This document shows, piece after piece, positions 27,942 through 36,903 of a stretch of 64,000 bases of DNA (positions are counted from its first letter, which is position 1; every line of letters begins with the position of its first letter). This DNA is from RPRB01 sp035501615 (GTDB lineage: Bacteria; Myxococcota; Myxococcia; Myxococcales; Myxococcaceae). The notes under the pieces are model-generated. The model was not told the origin of the DNA, did no database searches, and saw only the letters and a program-made list of their open reading frames with translations. The position numbers and the translations under genes were made by a program. The stretch covers positions 40,812 through 104,811 of the forward strand of contig DATJVY010000001.1 of the NCBI GenBank assembly GCA_035501615.1, written 5' to 3'.

Positions 27942-28767
27942 CCACGGCAACACCCTGCGGCGGAAGCGCCCTGACCAGCGCTGGCAGCACCCCGGTGTCC
28001 GCGAGCAGCGCCTCGAGCCGCTTCCGCGCATCCCGCGACTCCTTCCGCACCTTCTTCCCGAGGATCAGCTCGTTCTTCAGCGAGTGCTCCCACCCGGTGA
28101 GCTCCGTCACCGTCACCGAGTACCCGTGCGCCTCGAGCACCAGCGCCCGGATCACGTTCGTCAGGTGCGAGCCGAGCTCCCGCCGGTGCCAGGGATGACT
28201 CGCCAGCGCCGCCATCGCCGCCGACGGCGGCGGCCGCTCCCGCAGCTGCCGCGCCACTTCCGCCTGGCAGCACGGAACCACCGCCACGTGGTCCACGTTG
28301 TGCCGGATGGCCGCGGCCAGCGCATCGTCGGTCGCCGTGTCGCAGGCGTGCAGCGCGGTCAGCAGATGGAACCGCTCCGGCCACGGCGCCGACGCCAGCG
28401 GCGACGTCACGAATCGCATCCGCCCGAACCCGAGCCGCCGCGCCCGCTCCTCGCTCCGCGCCGTCAGCTCCGCCCGAGCCTCGATCGACAGCAGCTCCCC
28501 TTTCTCCTGTCCCCGGAAGAACAGCTCGTAGAGCACGAAGCCCAGGTACGCGTTGCCACTCCCCGCATCCACCACCAGCGGCCGCCCGAACCGCGCGAAC
28601 ACGTCCTCCACCGCCGGCCGGAGCAGCCCCACCAGGTGGTTGACCTGCTTCAGCTTGCGGAGCGCGTCCGCGTTCAGGTCCCCGTCCCGGGTGAGGAGGT
28701 GCAGCTCGCGCAAGAGCTCCGGCGACTGCTCCGGAAGGAGCTCTCGCCGCACCTCGCCCGCTTTCAC
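27931..28767 (-). CDS. METTL25-type (Methyltransf_32-like) SAM methyltransferase
   Basis: This is about 278 residues, of which the core runs VDAGSGNAYLGFVLYELF (SAM motif I), IEARAEL, LHACDTATDDAL and VPCCQAEV. LHAC-TAT-D plus xPCC is the pattern of the Methyltransf_32 group that includes eukaryotic METTL25/GSTCD relatives. The substrate is unknown. The start is uncertain. I chose GTG at 28765-28767; a TTG at 28779 would add four codons, and other GTGs follow downstream. No good ribosome site helps. The chain ends ...VEGV-stop, where GAAGGTGTTTGA comes from a dispersed palindrome, the same ending as the Rsm22-like gene. Confidence 0.72.
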   Translation of the reverse strand: MKAGEVRRELLPEQSPELLRELHLLTRDGDLNADALRKLKQVNHLVGLLRPAVEDVFARFGRPLVVDAGSGNAYLGFVLYELFFRGQEKGELLSIEARAELTARSEERARRLGFGRMRFVTSPLASAPWPERFHLLTALHACDTATDDALAAAIRHNVDHVAVVPCCQAEVARQLRERPPPSAAMAALASHPWHRRELGSHLTNVIRALVLEAHGYSVTVTELTGWEHSLKNELILGKKVRKESRDARKRLEALLADTGVLPALVRALPPQGVAVEGV

Positions 28768-28815
28768 CTGTCGTCTCAAGATTCGGGGAGGCAGCTGCGT
28801 GCCGCGCGCCCGCCC

Positions 28816-29373
28816 TCAGACGGGGACGACCTCGACCACCTCGGGCACCACCTCGCGCAGCCGGTTCTCGATGCCCATCTTCAACGTCATCGTCGACGAC
28901 GGGCAGCCCGAGCACGACCCACGCATGTGCAGGTAGGCCACGCCGTTCTCGAACCGGTCCAGCGTGATGTCCCCGCCGTCCTGCATCACCGCCGGGCGAA
29001 TCTCGAGGTCGAGGATCTGCCGGATCTTCTCCTCCACGGCGCTCCCGCTCGCCACGGTCCCCAGCTCCTCCAGCGCCCCCGCCGCGACCACCGGCTCGTC
29101 CGCCCCCAGATGGGCGTCCAGCGTGGCCATCACCGCGTCGTTGAGCGCATCCCACTCGCCCGCCTCGCCCTTCGTGACGGTGACGAAGTTGCTGCCCAGC
29201 ATCACCCCGCTCACTCCCTCGATGCCCATCAGCTTCGAGGCGAGGGGAGACCGCGCCGAGGCCGCCTCCGGGCTGGTGAAGTTCAGGGCGCCCCGCGGAA
29301 GCAACGTGCGGTCCACCACGTACTTGAGGGTGCTCGGATTGGGGGTCCACTCGAGCTGGATGTTCACGGACAT
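28816..29373 (-). CDS. Nfu-type iron-sulfur cluster carrier
   Basis: This 185-residue protein combines an N-terminal Nfu domain (IQLEWTPNPSTLKYVVDRTLL, typical of NFU1-type proteins) with a C-terminal NifU domain. The latter begins IRPAVMQDGGDITL and holds the cluster ligands C154 and C157 in GSCSGCPSS. Such proteins carry and deliver [4Fe-4S] clusters to target enzymes in the cytosol. Length and motif order are normal. The ATG at 29373 follows a GC-rich hairpin region. It is probably a separate unit from the CHAT gene upstream on the same strand. The many iron-sulfur proteins of the window need such a carrier, but no direct link is visible. Confidence 0.88.
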   Translation of the reverse strand: MSVNIQLEWTPNPSTLKYVVDRTLLPRGALNFTSPEAASARSPLASKLMGIEGVSGVMLGSNFVTVTKGEAGEWDALNDAVMATLDAHLGADEPVVAAGALEELGTVASGSAVEEKIRQILDLEIRPAVMQDGGDITLDRFENGVAYLHMRGSCSGCPSSTMTLKMGIENRLREVVPEVVEVVPV

Positions 29374-29429
29374 GCCCGACCTTTAAGGCCGCGGCGCCTG
29401 GACTTCAACCGGTGGGAGCCCGGGCGGGG

Positions 29430-29490
29430 GGCGTGACGTCGCTTCCTCCCCCGCGGGGCCCCCCGACCCCCATGGAAGCGACGCCACGCC
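29430..29490. repeat. Large imperfect hairpin between the CHAT and Nfu genes
   Basis: GGCGTGACGTCGCTTCC (29430-29446) pairs with GGAAGCGACGCCACGCC (29474-29490) at 16 of 17 positions. The loop itself contains CCCCGCGGGG. There is no T-run on either strand, so it may be a terminator of the CHAT gene, a leader structure of nfu, or a decayed element. It is not related to the REP family. Confidence 0.45.
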
Positions 29491-29529
29491 TCTCGTCGTT
29501 CCATGAACGCTCGGCCGGTGGGTTTTTCC

Positions 29530-32157
29530 TCACTCCGCCCGACGCCGGCGCCACCACCGGCCCGCGCCGAGCCCCACGAAGGCCAGCACGACCACGGCGA
29601 CCCCCAGCGGAAGCAACGGCGGGACCTCGACCGCCCGCGGCCGCGCCCGGGCGTCCCCCAGGAGGACCACCCCCGCCCAGGCGGCCGCCGGCGCCCCGTG
29701 GCGAATCCCCTCGCGCTTCGCGGCTACCACCGCCTCGCCGATGCTCGCCCCGCGACCGAGGGATCGGTACATCGCGCTGAAGAATGCTCCTGCCTCGTCG
29801 TCCCGCGCCCGGTCCAGCGTTCCCACCACCGCCGTCGCCCCGGCGCCGAAGAACGCCCGCGCGAGGCTCATCACCCCCTCGCCGCGAAAGACGGGCCCCG
29901 CCGACGTCTCGCATCCGGCCAGGACCACGGTCTTTCCCGCCAGCCCGAGCCGCGAGATCTCCCTCGGCTCGAGCCGCCCGTCCTCGAACGGGCTCCCGGG
30001 CGCCAGCACCACCGCGGCATGCTCCGGGTCACGCTCGTCGGTGACCGCGTGCGTGGCCAGGTGGAGGAGTGAGACGCCCTCCAGGTTCGCGGACTTGAGG
30101 AAGGACTCCGAGGCCGGCGGCCCGGTGCGGAGCTCGCTGCCGCGGGGGAATGCCGAGAGCGCCACCTCGGCCTCGCTCCTCGCGTGCACGAGCGCACCGA
30201 ACACCGCGTCGCGCCGGACCGCCCGTCGCGCCGAAGGGTCCGCCGGGTCGGCGAGGACGAGGATCTTCCCCGGGGGCAGCCGGGGCGCCGCGCGGGACCG
30301 GAGCCACAGCCCCGCCGAGGGCGCGACCGACACCTCGAAGCGCTCGGCCAGGTAGGGCGAGCCGATGCCCGCCGACAGCGCGTCGAAGGGGAGCCGGTGG
30401 AGCGGCCCGTCCGCGACGACGATCAGCCGCTCGATGCCCCGCGGCAGGACCCGCAGCGCCTGCCCGAGCAGCTCCTCGTGAAGCCTGCCCCCGGCTCCCC
30501 GATCGGACCCATCGCGCCGCTCGAGCAACCCGGTCCACGCCCGGATCTGGGGCTCGAGCACGTCGGCGTCGGGGATGCGGAACGCCTTCGCCCCGCCGGC
30601 GCTCACGACCGTGACCCAGGAGCTGCCGTCCCGGTACGGCGCGTCCATCGCCGCCTCGGAGCGCCACACCTCGAAGCTGAGCAGCGCCTCGTCCGGCTCC
30701 AGCGCGGCCCGGATCTGCCCGAGGCTCGGAGGCTTCAACGGCGACAGGGCTCCGCCGAAGGGCCCGCTCCGGTCCTGTGCCAGCAACGTCTCCATCAGGC
30801 CCCTCGCCCGGAGACGTTCCATGACCTGGAACGCGTCGTCGATCGCCGACCCGTCGTCCGGCACGCCTTGCTCGACGAGCGCGGCGGCCAGGGAGCGATA
30901 GGCGAACGAGAGCGACTCCGCGTAGCGCAGGCGGACCGGAATGTCGCTCTGCTGCTCGCGGAGCACCTCGGCCCGATCGAGCGCGGCGAACCCGTCACTC
31001 CGGCCCAGCCAGTACTGCCCGACCCGGAAACGCACCCGCGAGCGCTCCACCAGGGCCCGCGCCATCTCGTAGACCCCCACCCGGGACGCGTTCTGGACCG
31101 TCTCGTCGGCGACCTGGAGTGCCTCCTCGAGTCGTGGCGGCTGCGCCGACGCCAGCAGCTCCGCGAGCACCAGCTCCGGGTAGATCGGCGCGGTCCATCG
31201 TCCCCGCCGCCGGTAGTCGTCGAGCGTCGCGTACAGGAGCCCGAACGACTCGGACGTGGGGCCGAGCAGCAGCGCAAGCTGCACCCGGGTCGGAAGCGCG
31301 CCGATCTCCTGGGACCAGATGGTGACCCCCACCCGCTCCTCCTCCGCGAGGGCCTCGCGGACGAGACGCTCGGCCGCCTCGCGGCTCTCGAGCCCCTGGA
31401 GCGCCAGGTGCGCCGACGCCGCCGCCCGCCCACCGAGCGCCACCGCCCTCCGGGGATCCTCGGCGGCGAGCGCGTCCAGCAGCTCCCGGTACAGCTCCCG
31501 CTCCCGGCCGTAGTCCCGAACCATCCAGGCGAGGTGCGCACGCGCGTGCAGGCCCTCCAGCCGGAGCCAGAGGGAGGCCGGCTCCCCGAGAGCCAGGAGC
31601 CGCGCCTCGGCCCCCTCGGCCAGCGCGAGGTCGTCGACGGCGAAGGCGACCTTCATCCGCCAGATCTCCCACTGCTGCTGGAGCGCGCGCTTCCCGGAGA
31701 GCCGTGCCAGCTCGCCAGCCCGCCAGAGCAGGGCCGCGACCCGCTCGTCGCAGGTCACCGGAGCGATGCAGCGGGAGGAGATGTGCGAGGTGAGCGCGTA
31801 GAACTCGCCGGTGACGTCGTGCTCGCGGGCGAAGGCCGCGGCCGTCGCCTCCCACTCCCGCTCGTCCACCAGGTCCCCGGCCAACGCACGGACGAGGGCG
31901 CGGTACAGCCGGGGACGCGGGTCGTCCGGGGCCTGCCGGAGACGCGCCTCGAGGAACCGGAGGACCTCCTTCCGTTGCGTCCCCTGGTGGGGCAGGAGAC
32001 AGGCGTAGCCGTCCAGCGAGCGAGGCTCGTGCGCCACCATCGATTCGCACTCGCCCACCGACGGCAGCGCGCTGGCGCAGGGGATTCTCCCTCCCACCAG
32101 CAAGAACCCCGACAGTCCGAAAACCTGGACGATCGCTCGCGAAAACCGGCCACCCAT
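29530..32157 (-). CDS. Membrane-anchored CHAT-domain cysteine protease
   Basis: This 875-residue protein has an N-terminal signal-like segment (about 10-30), then several hundred residues of TPR-like helical repeats. The CHAT (caspase-like) domain spans about 570-840. Its catalytic pair is intact: H703 in LHLATHAVTD and C749 in VLAGCETSAG. A single membrane segment at about 848-868 (LLPLGVAVVVLAFVGLGAG) precedes a basic tail RRRR. With a signal peptide plus C-terminal anchor, the protease would face the periplasm, which is unusual for a CHAT protein. It is divergent from an ECF sigma/anti-sigma pair by 56 nt, suggesting a shared signalling module. Substrates are unknown. Confidence 0.8.
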   Translation of the reverse strand: MGGRFSRAIVQVFGLSGFLLVGGRIPCASALPSVGECESMVAHEPRSLDGYACLLPHQGTQRKEVLRFLEARLRQAPDDPRPRLYRALVRALAGDLVDEREWEATAAAFAREHDVTGEFYALTSHISSRCIAPVTCDERVAALLWRAGELARLSGKRALQQQWEIWRMKVAFAVDDLALAEGAEARLLALGEPASLWLRLEGLHARAHLAWMVRDYGRERELYRELLDALAAEDPRRAVALGGRAAASAHLALQGLESREAAERLVREALAEEERVGVTIWSQEIGALPTRVQLALLLGPTSESFGLLYATLDDYRRRGRWTAPIYPELVLAELLASAQPPRLEEALQVADETVQNASRVGVYEMARALVERSRVRFRVGQYWLGRSDGFAALDRAEVLREQQSDIPVRLRYAESLSFAYRSLAAALVEQGVPDDGSAIDDAFQVMERLRARGLMETLLAQDRSGPFGGALSPLKPPSLGQIRAALEPDEALLSFEVWRSEAAMDAPYRDGSSWVTVVSAGGAKAFRIPDADVLEPQIRAWTGLLERRDGSDRGAGGRLHEELLGQALRVLPRGIERLIVVADGPLHRLPFDALSAGIGSPYLAERFEVSVAPSAGLWLRSRAAPRLPPGKILVLADPADPSARRAVRRDAVFGALVHARSEAEVALSAFPRGSELRTGPPASESFLKSANLEGVSLLHLATHAVTDERDPEHAAVVLAPGSPFEDGRLEPREISRLGLAGKTVVLAGCETSAGPVFRGEGVMSLARAFFGAGATAVVGTLDRARDDEAGAFFSAMYRSLGRGASIGEAVVAAKREGIRHGAPAAAWAGVVLLGDARARPRAVEVPPLLPLGVAVVVLAFVGLGAGRWWRRRRAE

Positions 32158-32213
32158 CGCGATCGGCGGACGTTACCCGAACTGCAACGTTGTGCTTACC
32201 TCGGACGCGCCGA

Positions 32214-32723
32214 ATGGCTCGCACACCGGGGGACGACGCCCCGTCCCAGGCTCTCGACCCGGGCGACATCGAGCGCATCCGCCAGGTGCTGATCCGTGCA
32301 GTACAGCGGCACTGTCCACCTGCGCTCGCCGCCCAGCGGGAAGATCTCGTGCAGATGGCCCTGGTTCGCCTCGTGGAACGGGTCCGGCGTGAGGGAACCA
32401 GGGTGCAAGGGACGTCTTACCTCTGGAGAGTCGCGTACACGGTCGTCATCGACGAGATCCGCCGGCACCGCCGGCAGCAGCGCCAGTCCGAGCGGACCAC
32501 GGATGGCGAGGGGGGCACGCCTGGGCCGGAGGCACGCTCGGAGATCCTCGACTGCCTTGCGCGGCTGCAAGAGAGGCGACGCACGGCGGTGACCTTGTTC
32601 CTGCAGGGCTTCCGGACGGTGGAGGTCGCCACGGCGCTCGGATGGACCGAGAAGCAGGCGGAGAACCTCGTCTACCGCGGACTCTCGGATCTGCGTGGTT
32701 GCCTCGACGGGGAGGACGGATGA
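32214..32723 (+). CDS. ECF-type RNA polymerase sigma factor
   Basis: This 169-residue protein has a sigma-70 region 2 (about 10-80: QREDLVQMALVRLVERV, then TSYLWRVAYTVVIDEIRRHRR). Region 4 (about 112-165) has the helix-turn-helix VATALGWTEKQAENLVYRGLSDLR. Regions 1 and 3 are missing, as in ECF sigma factors. The ATG at 32214 was chosen because it places region 2 near the N-terminus; an earlier ATG would add 8 residues. The stop overlaps the start of a putative anti-sigma gene (ATGA at 32720-32723), so the pair is translationally coupled. It probably directs its own operon and perhaps the divergent CHAT gene (inference). Confidence 0.85.
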   Translation: MARTPGDDAPSQALDPGDIERIRQVLIRAVQRHCPPALAAQREDLVQMALVRLVERVRREGTRVQGTSYLWRVAYTVVIDEIRRHRRQQRQSERTTDGEGGTPGPEARSEILDCLARLQERRRTAVTLFLQGFRTVEVATALGWTEKQAENLVYRGLSDLRGCLDGEDG

Positions 32724-33376
32724 CCCAACCGCCGGACGACCTCGAGCGCCGCTTCCGGGCCGCTCTCGGCGACACCGGCGGGAGCGGGTGCCCCCCGGCC
32801 GACACGTACTGGGCCGCCGCGGCCGGCGAGCTCCCCCTCGAGCCCCTCCAGGCGCTGGTCGACCACGGCGCACGCTGCGCGCACTGCGCCGAGGCCTGGC
32901 GCATTCTGGCCGAGGTCCGGCGCGAGGCGGCGGCACCGGAGGCCGCGGTGGGTGCTCCGCGCCCGCTGGCAACCCGCCCCGCCCTACGCAAGCGAACGGC
33001 CCTGCTCCCGGTGGGCCTCTCGGCCCTGGCCGCGCTCGCCTTCTGGCTCGTTCTCCGTCCCGGACCGCCGCCCCCCCCGGGCGTGGAGCGCGGGAACGGA
33101 GCGGATGCCGTGCGCGCCGAGTCCTCGGTCTCCCAGCCGGCGCGCGAGATCGTCCTTCGCTGGTCCGAGGTGCCGGACGCCACCAGCTACAACGTCACTG
33201 TCCTCACCCCGGACCTGGTCGTGCTTCACCGGGCCATCGGCGTGACCGCGCGGGAGCTCCGGCTGCCCGAGGCGCTCGGCCAGCACGCGGGCACCCGGGT
33301 CCTCTGGAACGTCGATGCGGTGCTCCGGGACGGGCGAACCGTGGCCTCGCCGACCTTCGAGCTCCAGCTCCGCTGA
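32720..33376 (+). CDS. Putative zinc-binding anti-sigma factor with one membrane segment
   Basis: This 218-residue protein has the anti-sigma zinc motif H49-x3-C53-x2-C56 (HGARCAHC), with an extra C24 upstream that may be the fourth ligand. The cytoplasmic N-terminal domain is followed by one membrane segment at about 93-112 (TALLPVGLSALAALAFWLVL), a Pro-rich hinge and a periplasmic beta-rich domain (REIVLRWSEVPDATSYNVTV, resembling fibronectin type III). It would hold the coupled ECF sigma factor at the membrane and release it on an envelope signal. The anti-sigma role rests on motif and gene order. The sensory domain could detect products of the neighbouring CHAT protease. Confidence 0.75.
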   Translation: MTQPPDDLERRFRAALGDTGGSGCPPADTYWAAAAGELPLEPLQALVDHGARCAHCAEAWRILAEVRREAAAPEAAVGAPRPLATRPALRKRTALLPVGLSALAALAFWLVLRPGPPPPPGVERGNGADAVRAESSVSQPAREIVLRWSEVPDATSYNVTVLTPDLVVLHRAIGVTARELRLPEALGQHAGTRVLWNVDAVLRDGRTVASPTFELQLR

Positions 33377-33380
33377 GGGC

Positions 33381-34145
33381 TTAGAGCAGGTCGCAGGGCG
33401 TCCCGAGCGGCTGGCCGCTGTAGACGCCCAGGTCGGCGTAGATGAGCGCCACGTTGTCCTCCACCGGAAGGCTCTTCAGCGTCTGGCGCTTGCCCTTCTG
33501 GACCCAGGCGCTCTCCTTCTTGTCGAGCACCAGCCGCAGCTCGCCGCTCCGGGTGGAGAAGATGTCGCCCTCGGAGTCGCTCACCACGTTCACCATCTTC
33601 AACGGCTTCATCGAGCCACGCTGCCCGGTGTAGAGGCGGAACTCCATGCTTCCCTCGTCGCGGCGGCGATCGACGTAGTAGTAGGTGCCGGCGTCGTCGC
33701 GGGCCAGCGCGTAGGCCCGGAACTTCCAGCGCGGCGGATGGAACGTCGCCGCTCCGACCATCGCCGAGGCCTTCGGCGGCTCGAGCGGCTTGAAGACGGT
33801 CGTCCTCTCCCCGCACCAGAGCTTGTAGGTCCCCTCGTGCATCCCGAAGCTCGCGCCGTTGCGGTTGCGCACCCGCGGCTCCCAGAAGCTCCGGTCGAAC
33901 GACTCGGTGCCGTTCGACCCGCCCCCGAACACCCGCTGCTGGTAGAACTCCTTGCCGTCGGCCGACCAGTAGAGGTGGTCCCAGATGCTGTCCCCGAAGG
34001 GGATGACGGCGAGGAAGTGTCCCTGGCCGTCCTCGACCACCACCAGCTTCTCACGCACCGCCGAGACGTCGAGTGGGTCCGTGGCCGGCTCGGCCGCGAG
34101 GGTCAGACGGAGCAGCAGGAGCGCGGCCGCTGGCGGGAGTGTCAC
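33381..34145 (-). CDS. Secreted protein of unknown function
   Basis: This 254-residue protein starts at GTG 34145, which gives a signal peptide (MTLPPAAALLLLRLTLAAEP). The mature part is beta-rich and rich in aromatic residues (DSIWDHLYWSADGKEFYQQRVFGG; FDRSFWEPRVRNRNG), with no motif I recognise. Spacing of charged and aromatic residues suggests a compact beta-barrel or propeller-like fold. It is 32 nt from the divergent kinase gene and converges with the anti-sigma gene (stops 4 nt apart). I cannot offer a function. It is clearly coding: third codon positions are almost all G or C, and length is uninterrupted. Confidence 0.65.
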   Translation of the reverse strand: MTLPPAAALLLLRLTLAAEPATDPLDVSAVREKLVVVEDGQGHFLAVIPFGDSIWDHLYWSADGKEFYQQRVFGGGSNGTESFDRSFWEPRVRNRNGASFGMHEGTYKLWCGERTTVFKPLEPPKASAMVGAATFHPPRWKFRAYALARDDAGTYYYVDRRRDEGSMEFRLYTGQRGSMKPLKMVNVVSDSEGDIFSTRSGELRLVLDKKESAWVQKGKRQTLKSLPVEDNVALIYADLGVYSGQPLGTPCDLL

Positions 34146-34177
34146 GGTCGGCGGACGAGTATAGTCGAGCCCTGCCG

Positions 34178-35884
34178 ATGGACGCTGGCCGCGACGTGCT
34201 GGATGTGGGTGCCGTGCTGGGCGAGACCTACCGAATCCAGGCCCTCATCGGCCGCGGCGGGATGGGGGCGGTCTGGGCTGCGGAGCATCTGCGCCTGCCG
34301 GGAAAGCACGTCGCGGTGAAGGTGCTGCTCGACGCTGCGGCCGGCGGCGAGGAGATGCTGCAGCGGTTCCGGCGCGAGGCGGAGATCGCCTCCCGGCTCG
34401 GCCATCCCAACATCGTCGAGGTGCTCGACTTCAACACCCTCCCCACCGGGCAGCCGTACATCGTCCTCGAGTACCTCCAGGGCGAGACGCTGGCTGGCCG
34501 GCTCGCCGGCGGTCGCCTCCAGCTGGAGGAGACGCTGGCCATCGCGCGTCAGATCGGCTCGGCGCTCCAGGCGGCGCACCGTGCCGGCGTCGTCCACCGT
34601 GACCTCAAGCCGGACAACGTCTTCCTCTGCACCCCCGAGGAGGACATGCCGACCAAGGTCAAGGTGCTCGACTTCGGCATCTCGAAGATCCGGGGCAGCC
34701 AGTCGCTCCGGACGCAGGACGCCGTCCTGATGGGGACGCCCCAGTACATGTCCCCGGAGCAGGCCATCGGGAAGAACACCACCATCGACGGCCGTACGGA
34801 CGTCTTCGCGATGGGGGCCATGGTCTACGAGATGCTGGGAGGGCAGCCGGCGTTCGCCGGCGGCTCGCTCGCCGAGGTGGTGTATCGCGTGGTCCACGGC
34901 CAGCCCACGCCGCTCCGCGAGCTCGCCCCCGCGCTTCCGGAGAACGTCCTCGCCGCGGTGGAGCACGCCCTGCAGAAGGACCCCGCCGCCCGCCCCCAGG
35001 ACATCGGCGCCTTCATCCTCGAGCTCACCGGCCGGCCCCTGCACAGCTTCCACACCGGCCAGCCCCGGGGAGTGGACTCGGCCCTCGGCCAGCCGATGGA
35101 GCCGACCCACACCCCGCACCCCACGGGCCCGACCGCGTCCTGGCCACGCACCCGCCTCTCGACCAAGGAGCCCCTTCGCTCCTCCGCGGTCACCGTCCCG
35201 CCCGCGGCGCCGAGGCCGCTGTGGCCCTTCCTCGCGGTGCTCGCGGTCGTTGGGCTGGCAGGGGGCGGCGCCGGCGTCCTGTGGATGAGCAAGCGCCGCG
35301 CACCGACGGTCCCGCCTCCCCAGCCGGGCCTCGCGCTCGAGCCGCTGAAGGCGATCGAGCCCCCGCCCCCGCCTCCGCCGGCAGCACCCCAGACTGGCGC
35401 CCCCACACCTGCCGGGAGCAACCGACCTCCGGAGCGAGTGGCCTCGGCGCCGCCCGAGCCCGTGCGCGAGCGGCCGGTCGTTCACGAGAAGCCGCTCCGC
35501 AAGCAGCTCCACTCCACTCGGCCAGAGCCCGAGCCCACAGCACCGGCGGTCGCCTCGGCCGAGCCTCCGAAGGCCGTCGAGCCCCCGCCGCCGGACCCCG
35601 CCCCCCCGGCCGCCTCCGCGGACGGCGTCAGGCCCGAAACGCGCAAGCTCCTCGAGCAAGCCGAGGACGCGCTCACCAAGAACAAGCCGCTCGACGCCGC
35701 ACGACTGGTCGATCAGAGCTTCTTCATCCAGAAGACGCCGCTCGGGTACGCCATCCAGGCCCGCGCGGCCTGCCAGCGGCGCGACGTCGGGGCGGCCCGC
35801 GCCGCCTTCCGGAACCTCTCGGACCCCCAGCTGAAGCAGCTCGTGCTCCACACCTGCGTGCGTCAGGGCGTGTGGCTGTTCTGA
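34178..35884 (+). CDS. Membrane Ser/Thr protein kinase
   Basis: This 568-residue protein has an N-terminal Hanks-type kinase domain (residues 17-280). The P-loop is GRGGMG (25-30). The catalytic segment is HRDLKPDN with D142. DFG has D165, and the activation loop ends GTPQYMSPEQ. All catalytic residues are present, so it should be active. A Pro/Thr linker and one membrane segment at about 347-369 (PFLAVLAVVGLAGGGAGVLWM) follow. The outer part is very Pro-rich (several PPPPP runs) and ends in a short TPR-like helical pair (TRKLLEQAEDALTKNKPLDAARLVDQ). ATG 34178 was chosen as the start just before the kinase fold. Many such kinases occur in myxobacteria. Confidence 0.88.
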   Translation: MDAGRDVLDVGAVLGETYRIQALIGRGGMGAVWAAEHLRLPGKHVAVKVLLDAAAGGEEMLQRFRREAEIASRLGHPNIVEVLDFNTLPTGQPYIVLEYLQGETLAGRLAGGRLQLEETLAIARQIGSALQAAHRAGVVHRDLKPDNVFLCTPEEDMPTKVKVLDFGISKIRGSQSLRTQDAVLMGTPQYMSPEQAIGKNTTIDGRTDVFAMGAMVYEMLGGQPAFAGGSLAEVVYRVVHGQPTPLRELAPALPENVLAAVEHALQKDPAARPQDIGAFILELTGRPLHSFHTGQPRGVDSALGQPMEPTHTPHPTGPTASWPRTRLSTKEPLRSSAVTVPPAAPRPLWPFLAVLAVVGLAGGGAGVLWMSKRRAPTVPPPQPGLALEPLKAIEPPPPPPPAAPQTGAPTPAGSNRPPERVASAPPEPVRERPVVHEKPLRKQLHSTRPEPEPTAPAVASAEPPKAVEPPPPDPAPPAASADGVRPETRKLLEQAEDALTKNKPLDAARLVDQSFFIQKTPLGYAIQARAACQRRDVGAARAAFRNLSDPQLKQLVLHTCVRQGVWLF

Positions 35885-35969
35885 GCTCGAACGCTCGCCA
35901 CCTTCCCGCGGGGCCCCTCGGCGTCCCTCCGGTCGAGTCTCGGGTGACGTCGGAGGAGCGCGGGTCCGC

Positions 35970-36776
35970 TCAGCGCGGCGCCCGGGCGACGAGCCCGTAG
36001 ACCAGCGGCAGCTTCCGCCCGAAGCGGCGCATCCGGAATCGCCCCGGCGCGAACTCCTCCGTGTCGGGGAAGATGTCGTAGGGCGACCAGTCGAGCTCGG
36101 TCAGGCGCTCGAGCACGAGCCCCTCGCCGAGCAGGGCCGAGACGACGCTGCCGAGCCCGTGATTGAACCCCACGTCCCGCAGGCAAAGCGGCGCCGAGGG
36201 ATCGGCGTAGGTGCCGGTCTGCTCGCTGACGATGGGATCGTCGGGCGCGTCGTACGGGTGGGCGACGTGCTCGCAGGCGTCGTCCCAGATCCAGACCACT
36301 GGATGGAACTCGATCAGGTGGAACGCGCCTCCGGGAGCGAGGCAGGCGGCGATGGCACGGGCCCAAGGCTGGAGGCGGGGGAGCCAGCCCACCACGCCGT
36401 AGGAGCTGAAGACGAGGTCGAAGCGCTCGCCGCCCAGCAGCGCCGGGGCGTCGTAGACGTTGCCCTCCACGAATCGAGCGGGGATGGCCAGCTCGGCGGC
36501 GAGCGCGCGTGCCGAGGCGATCGCCACGTCCGACAGGTCGAGCCCGGTCACCCGGGCGCCGAGCCTGGCCCAGCTGAGGGTGTCCTGCCCGAAATGGCAC
36601 TGCAGGTGGAGAAGCGACCGGCCGCGCACGTCGCCCACCTGCTCGAGCTCGATCGGCCGGAGGGAGGTCTGCCCGGCCTTGAAGGCGTCGAGGCGGTAGA
36701 AGCGCGAGCCGAGGTGCACCGGGGTGCGTGCGTTCCAGGACGCGCGGTTGAGGGCGAACCACTCGGCGTCGGACAT
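35970..36776 (-). CDS. Class I SAM-dependent methyltransferase
   Basis: This 268-residue protein starts MSDAEWFALNRASWNARTPVH, followed by a SAM-binding fold: SLLHLQCHFGQDTLSWARLG (motif I), VTGLDLSDVAIASARALA, FVEGNVYDAP and FDLVFSSYGVVGWL. It ends in a lid-like region with several Trp/Asp residues. The motif HLQCHFGQDTLSWARLG is typical of a bacterial small-molecule methyltransferase group with no defined substrate. The ATG at 36774-36776 is well supported by the conserved N-terminus. It lies on the minus strand beside a REP copy. No biosynthetic partner is near. Confidence 0.78.
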   Translation of the reverse strand: MSDAEWFALNRASWNARTPVHLGSRFYRLDAFKAGQTSLRPIELEQVGDVRGRSLLHLQCHFGQDTLSWARLGARVTGLDLSDVAIASARALAAELAIPARFVEGNVYDAPALLGGERFDLVFSSYGVVGWLPRLQPWARAIAACLAPGGAFHLIEFHPVVWIWDDACEHVAHPYDAPDDPIVSEQTGTYADPSAPLCLRDVGFNHGLGSVVSALLGEGLVLERLTELDWSPYDIFPDTEEFAPGRFRMRRFGRKLPLVYGLVARAPR

Positions 36777-36806
36777 GGCGGGCCCGGGACCTAGCACGCC
36801 GGGGGT

Positions 36807-36844
36807 GGATCGAAGGTGTTTGGATCGAAGGTGTTTGACACCTT
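36807..36844. repeat. REP-like palindrome with 15-bp tandem duplication of its left arm
   Basis: GGATCGAAGGTGTTT is present twice in tandem (36807-36821 and 36822-36836). The second copy completes the perfect palindrome AAGGTGTTTGACACCTT (36828-36844). The first is a half-site only. It lies between the methyltransferase start and a hypothetical gene. Confidence 0.88.
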
Positions 36845-36903
36845 CCGGGCCGCGGCCGCGGCCGGTTGCGCCGGGGCATCTTCCCTCGGCATCCTCGGCA
36901 CTT

